From NCBI GenBank assembly GCA_001800905.1, contig MGWH01000002.1, positions 496,001 to 560,000 on the forward strand: DNA of 64,000 bases, in the 5' to 3' direction. This document shows positions 61,018-64,000 of this stretch, one piece after another. Every line of letters begins with the position of its first letter. Positions within the stretch are counted from its first letter, which is position 1. The notes beneath the pieces are model-generated. The model did no database searches. It saw nothing but the letters and a program-made list of their open reading frames with translations, and had not been told where the DNA came from. The position numbers were made by a program, and so were the translations under genes. This stretch comes from Flavobacteria bacterium GWA2_35_26 (GTDB lineage: Bacteria > Bacteroidota > Bacteroidia > Flavobacteriales > Flavobacteriaceae).

Positions 61018-62322
61018 TTAATTATTTTGAGCACTCTTTTTTGATTGAATCAATAAAGTACAAGCTGCACCTATCAATAGTAAAACTCCCGCAAAACTGA
61101 TGGCTAATCGGGCATCATTATTCAAGAAGTTTTTTAGGATATATCCAAAGGTTAAGTTTTGAAAAATCATTGGAATAACAATCATCATATTGATAATTCC
61201 CATATAAACACCATAACGCTCTTTAGGAATGTCATTTACAATAATCAAATAAGGGATTCCCATCATACTTGCCCAACCAATTCCATAACCAATAATAACG
61301 GCAAAAAACAAATACTCATTTTGTATTGTTGGGAAAATTAAAAAACTAGAACCTGCTAATATTAAACAAGCAAAGTGAACTAATTTTGGACTGTATTTTT
61401 TGGCTAATTTTGCCAAATAAAAAGCAATAGAAAACGTGATTACGAAACCAAAAGCACCAATTAAACCATTCCATTCTACTGCATTTTCATACTGCGATTT
61501 ATCTTTTGGTGTTGCATCCCAAACAGAAAGCGCGATACTTTTAGCGTTGTTTTGCCAATAGCACATCAAAGCATACCATTGAAATAAATAAACCAAAAAC
61601 AATTGCCACATTACTTTCGGCATTTCTAATACTGCTTTATAAATATCTATAAAAGGAGAAAAAATATTTAACGGTTCTGCTTTTAAACGCACTAATTCTT
61701 CTGCTGTTGGAGGAATCTCTGGGGTTTTTTTCATACTCCACCAAATGGAAGTAATTGATAAAACCGATCCAAGAAAAAAGGAAGCATAAATCCAGTTTGG
61801 TAACGCACCGGTATAACCCACAAACACTATTGGAAATAAGAAAAGTGAAATATAGGATAAAAATTGGCCAAATCCAGTAAAGAAACTTTGCGCTTGAAAA
61901 CCTGTAGGTTGTTGCTCTTCATCCAATGTATCAGCAACAAAAGCTCTGTAAGGTTCCATAGCCGTATTATTACCAACATCCAATAACAACAATAAACCTG
62001 CAGCCATCCATAAAGAACTACTAAAAGGATATAACAATAAAGCCACACTACAAATCATAGCTCCTATGAAAAAATACGGTTTACGTCGACCCCAACGCGG
62101 GTGCCACGTTTTATCACTCATTGCACCAATGATGGGCTGAATTAATAATCCTGTTAAAGGTCCTGCCAAATTCAATATTGGAATTTGATCAGGATTAGCA
62201 CCTAAAAAATCATAAATTGGATTCACAGCACTTTGTTGTAAACCAAAACTATATTGGATCCCGAAAAATCCAACATTCATATTTATTATTTGCCAAAAAT
62301 TTAGTTTTAATTTCGAACTCAT
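61018..62322 (-). CDS. SLC45/GPH-like sugar transporter (MFS)
   Basis: A 434-residue MFS permease with twelve helices. Marks of sucrose/maltose-type carriers (GPH/SLC45 group): GPLTGLLIQPIIGAMSD followed by RWGRRKPYFFIGAM, and DVGNNTAMEPYRAFVADTL. In Bacteroidetes, relatives carry maltose or sucrose with LacI-type regulators. The kinase gene follows after 20 bases. A palindromic CGAAAACGTTTTCG site lies 89-102 bases upstream of the ATG (62322), compatible with LacI-type control. The regulator gene is not in the window. Confidence 0.9.
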   Translation of the reverse strand: MSSKLKLNFWQIINMNVGFFGIQYSFGLQQSAVNPIYDFLGANPDQIPILNLAGPLTGLLIQPIIGAMSDKTWHPRWGRRKPYFFIGAMICSVALLLYPFSSSLWMAAGLLLLLDVGNNTAMEPYRAFVADTLDEEQQPTGFQAQSFFTGFGQFLSYISLFLFPIVFVGYTGALPNWIYASFFLGSVLSITSIWWSMKKTPEIPPTAEELVRLKAEPLNIFSPFIDIYKAVLEMPKVMWQLFLVYLFQWYALMCYWQNNAKSIALSVWDATPKDKSQYENAVEWNGLIGAFGFVITFSIAFYLAKLAKKYSPKLVHFACLILAGSSFLIFPTIQNEYLFFAVIIGYGIGWASMMGIPYLIIVNDIPKERYGVYMGIINMMIVIPMIFQNLTFGYILKNFLNNDARLAISFAGVLLLIGAACTLLIQSKKSAQNN

Positions 62323-62391
62323 CCTGTATGGTTATTTGGTTAGCTTGTAAAAGTAAATGTAAAATCTCAATTTAAAACCCTATTAAACCAA

Positions 62392-62424
62392 AAAACGTTT
62401 TCGCAATAGGCGAAAACGTTTTCG
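62392..62424. promoter_or_regulatory. double LacI-type palindrome / hairpin
   Basis: CGAAAACGTTTTCG (62411-62424) is a perfect 14-base palindrome with central CG, of LacI-family type. A second, AAAACGTTTT (62392-62401), has the same core. The centres are 21 bases apart. Together they read AAAACGTTTTCGC-AATAG-GCGAAAACGTTTT, a perfect 13-base inverted repeat. On the minus strand this hairpin ends in TTTTTTGG, 33 bases after the GyrI-like gene. Confidence 0.65.
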
Positions 62425-62456
62425 AGTTGATGAGAGTATGAAGTATAATTTTTATC

Positions 62457-63368
62457 TTATTTTTTAGCAAAAGGAATTATAATCTTAGTTTCCCATTCCA
62501 ATTCATTACCTCCATTAAATGGATTGGCTAAGAAATATTCAACAACTTTAGTATCTAATTTTACATTTTGTTTTTCAGCATAGTCTAACAACGTAAACCA
62601 AGCTCTATCCGAAGTTCTAAAATTTCCAAAATAGGTTGCCTTTAATCCTTTGACAGCCGGAATTGTTTTGAATTTTACTTTTGGATTTGCAACAAATTTA
62701 GCATCCTTCGGAATTGGGAAACAATAATTAAATTGAAGTATCTCTTTGTCTTTGTCCCAATTAGTAACTTCTATAAAAGGCTTTCCAACAATTTTAATAT
62801 TATTTCTAAATAAATAGCCCGTAATAACAGCATCATTCGCTATCATCGTTTGCGCTTTTTCTTGCATTACACTGGTAAGACTTATGTAGGCAATGTAATC
62901 AGCAGTTGATTCACCTTCACCATCAATACGTACTTTAAATGCTTTTAAATGCTCATCTAATCCCACTTTGAAATCTTTAACGCGCGCAATTTGTTTTTCA
63001 CGAAATGGGGTCGAGACAAACGGAGCGGTAAGTTTATTGTACCAACTGTGATTTTCATCTTTTATATCAACCACAATTTTAGTAGTGGAATCATTCACTG
63101 AAGTAAGCGTCCAAGTATATACTAAATGTTCGTCCCCTTTTTTAAGTTCCTGTTTAATTAAATCGTAGTTTCTTTTTTCTACAGTAGTATAACTTTCTGT
63201 ATTGGATTTAGTCTTGGCTGCAGCCCAATCTTGAACACCCTGATAAATAGTTCCAGTAGCAGTTTTGGCTTCAAAACGAATGGTATAATCAGAAGGCTTC
63301 AATAAAAAATACCAAGCAACAAAAGCGATTAGAATGACAACAATAGATCCTTTAATTTTAGTATTCAT
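62457..63368 (-). CDS. membrane-anchored SRPBCC/GyrI-like protein
   Basis: A 303-residue protein: membrane helix at 8-23 (SIVVILIAFVAWYFLL), then residues 27-150 with the pattern of a polyketide-cyclase/START-like (SRPBCC) fold (YTIRFEAKTATGTIYQGVQDW, WTLTSVNDSTTKIVVDI). Residues 155-303 resemble the GyrI-like/AraC effector-binding domain (AYISLTSVMQEKAQT, KATYFGNFRTSDRAWFTLLDYAEKQ, WETKIIIPFAKK). No DNA-binding part is present. Such domains bind small hydrophobic molecules, so a ligand-binding role at the membrane is inferred. It follows the PAP2 gene by 15 bases. Confidence 0.8.
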   Translation of the reverse strand: MNTKIKGSIVVILIAFVAWYFLLKPSDYTIRFEAKTATGTIYQGVQDWAAAKTKSNTESYTTVEKRNYDLIKQELKKGDEHLVYTWTLTSVNDSTTKIVVDIKDENHSWYNKLTAPFVSTPFREKQIARVKDFKVGLDEHLKAFKVRIDGEGESTADYIAYISLTSVMQEKAQTMIANDAVITGYLFRNNIKIVGKPFIEVTNWDKDKEILQFNYCFPIPKDAKFVANPKVKFKTIPAVKGLKATYFGNFRTSDRAWFTLLDYAEKQNVKLDTKVVEYFLANPFNGGNELEWETKIIIPFAKK

Positions 63369-63383
63369 TGTACTTATTTATTA

Positions 63384-64000
63384 TTATTTTGATTTAAAAA
63401 AACTGATTTCTTTATTAATATAATTCCCCAAATTTGTTCCTTGTTCAACCCCATTTTCAATAGCAGCTCGGTAATGAATTCCACCATACAACCTACTCAT
63501 TGAAGCTTCTGAAGCCGCTTGTTTGAATGACTTGAAATTTCTTTTTGGCAAACCAAACGGTATTTCAGAATCATCTGTATAACTAAAATTATCGCCAAAG
63601 ATCTCAGTCAAAATCACTCCAGAACAAGAAGATACTACAGAATGTCCACTGGTATATTCTGGGAAAGGAGGCGTTTGTAATTGCGGCTTCCAATCTTCGT
63701 CAATGTATAAATTAATATAGGTTTCCGGACGAATTACATTGGTTCTGTATTTCTCGTGCCAACAACTAATAAAACTTTCAAAAATTCCGATAGACGTTTT
63801 AGTAAATGTAAAAACAGTGGTTTCAAAATCGGATTTGGTTTTCTTCAATGCTATTTTGGCAATATTAATCCAGTGCGCATCGGGTGTGTTTTTCTTTTTT
63901 GCAAACATCATGTGCCCTTGAGTCACAGTAGCATATGGATTACAATCCCAAAAAGTAGCAATAGCAGATTTTTCAGGAATAGTATTTGTCCTAGCATTTT
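63384..64000 (-). CDS. vanadium-haloperoxidase/PAP2-like protein, C-terminal part
   Basis: Partial gene; the reading frame stays open to the window edge, so the start lies beyond 64000. The visible 205 residues end with the PAP2/vanadium-haloperoxidase active-site set: YRTNVIRPETYI (Lys/Arg motif), PEYTSGHSVVSS (SGH motif) and SRLYGGIHYRAAIENG (RxxxGxHxxxD-like). These bind phosphate or vanadate. In Flavobacteria such proteins are often exported; no signal is visible because the N-terminus is missing. Co-transcribed with the following GyrI-like gene. Whether it is a phosphatase or a haloperoxidase cannot be decided by eye. Confidence 0.85.
   Translation of the reverse strand, partial: NARTNTIPEKSAIATFWDCNPYATVTQGHMMFAKKKNTPDAHWINIAKIALKKTKSDFETTVFTFTKTSIGIFESFISCWHEKYRTNVIRPETYINLYIDEDWKPQLQTPPFPEYTSGHSVVSSCSGVILTEIFGDNFSYTDDSEIPFGLPKRNFKSFKQAASEASMSRLYGGIHYRAAIENGVEQGTNLGNYINKEISFFKSK

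Noticed and set aside
1..64000. Defence, prophage, transposon or secondary-metabolite island
   Set aside because: No transposase, integrase, phage structural, restriction, toxin-antitoxin or NRPS/PKS gene was recognised. The YvlD-like 'phage holin family' gene at 22.5 kb is an ordinary chromosomal membrane gene.

Overview
The window is a continuous stretch of chromosomal core genome from a member of the Bacteroidetes, most likely Flavobacterium or a close relative. The evidence is low GC content, many genes preceded by the Bacteroidetes-type -7 box TAnnTTTG instead of -35/-10 promoters, no clear Shine-Dalgarno sites, a type IX secretion (T9SS) gene (sprA), a T9SS type-B sorted surface protein, a PorP/SprF-like protein, and several families typical of Flavobacteriia (DUF6089, DUF2797 next to GH3, a folK-deoxynucleoside kinase fusion, MaeB-type malic enzyme). 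I see no rRNA, CRISPR array, insertion sequence, phage or integron. Genes are dense and no stretch of 300 bases lacks a feature.

Layout. 1-3 kb: sugar-nucleotide and LPS genes (galE fragment, a DegT-type aminotransferase, kdtA). 3-4.1 kb: a tiny repeat-bearing lipoprotein, a DUF1508 protein and a tRNA-Gly/tRNA-Leu pair. 4.2-17.3 kb: mutS, a DUF1573 protein, an rRNA/tRNA 2'-O-methyltransferase, a lectin-domain T9SS substrate, folK-dNK, sppA, DUF2797/GH3 and a lipoprotein. 17.5-22.4 kb: serB and the protein-quality-control run tig-clpP-clpX. 22.4-24.3 kb: pdxJ, a hydrolase and a membrane protein, divergent from 24.4-32.7 kb, an envelope-biogenesis series: CBS protein, nadK, DUF6089, uppS, bamA, two ompH/skp genes, murI. 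32.7-42.2 kb: gamma carbonic anhydrase, orphan porP/sprF, nfu, a thioredoxin-domain protein, tsaB, an efflux adaptor and TolC, and a DUF4403 lipoprotein. 42.2-47.3 kb: a cytochrome oxidase block read leftwards (cyoE, two coxC, a subunit IV gene; then after a terminator a cysteine-poor SCO-like protein, SCO1, DUF420 and a small CAMC-motif protein). 47.4-59.4 kb: an MFS exporter, VanZ-like, gcvH, the giant sprA, ruvA, maeB. 59.5-64 kb: a CBS protein, a fructokinase-like kinase and an SLC45-like sugar transporter behind a striking palindromic element, then a GyrI-domain protein and a vanadium-haloperoxidase/PAP2 protein that runs off the window.

Most of the window is ordinary housekeeping. I did not find a convincing new defence, mobile or biosynthetic system. 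The points most worth a second look are small-scale: a double LacI-type palindrome that also folds as a perfect hairpin (62.4 kb), two promoter boxes arranged as a perfect inverted repeat between pdxJ and the CBS gene (24.3 kb), a predicted leaderless murI transcript (31.87 kb), the VDTAA-repeat lipoprotein (3.2 kb), and the SCO-like protein lacking the copper-binding cysteines (44 kb). Several starts were moved downstream of the longest reading frame, on grounds given in each entry.
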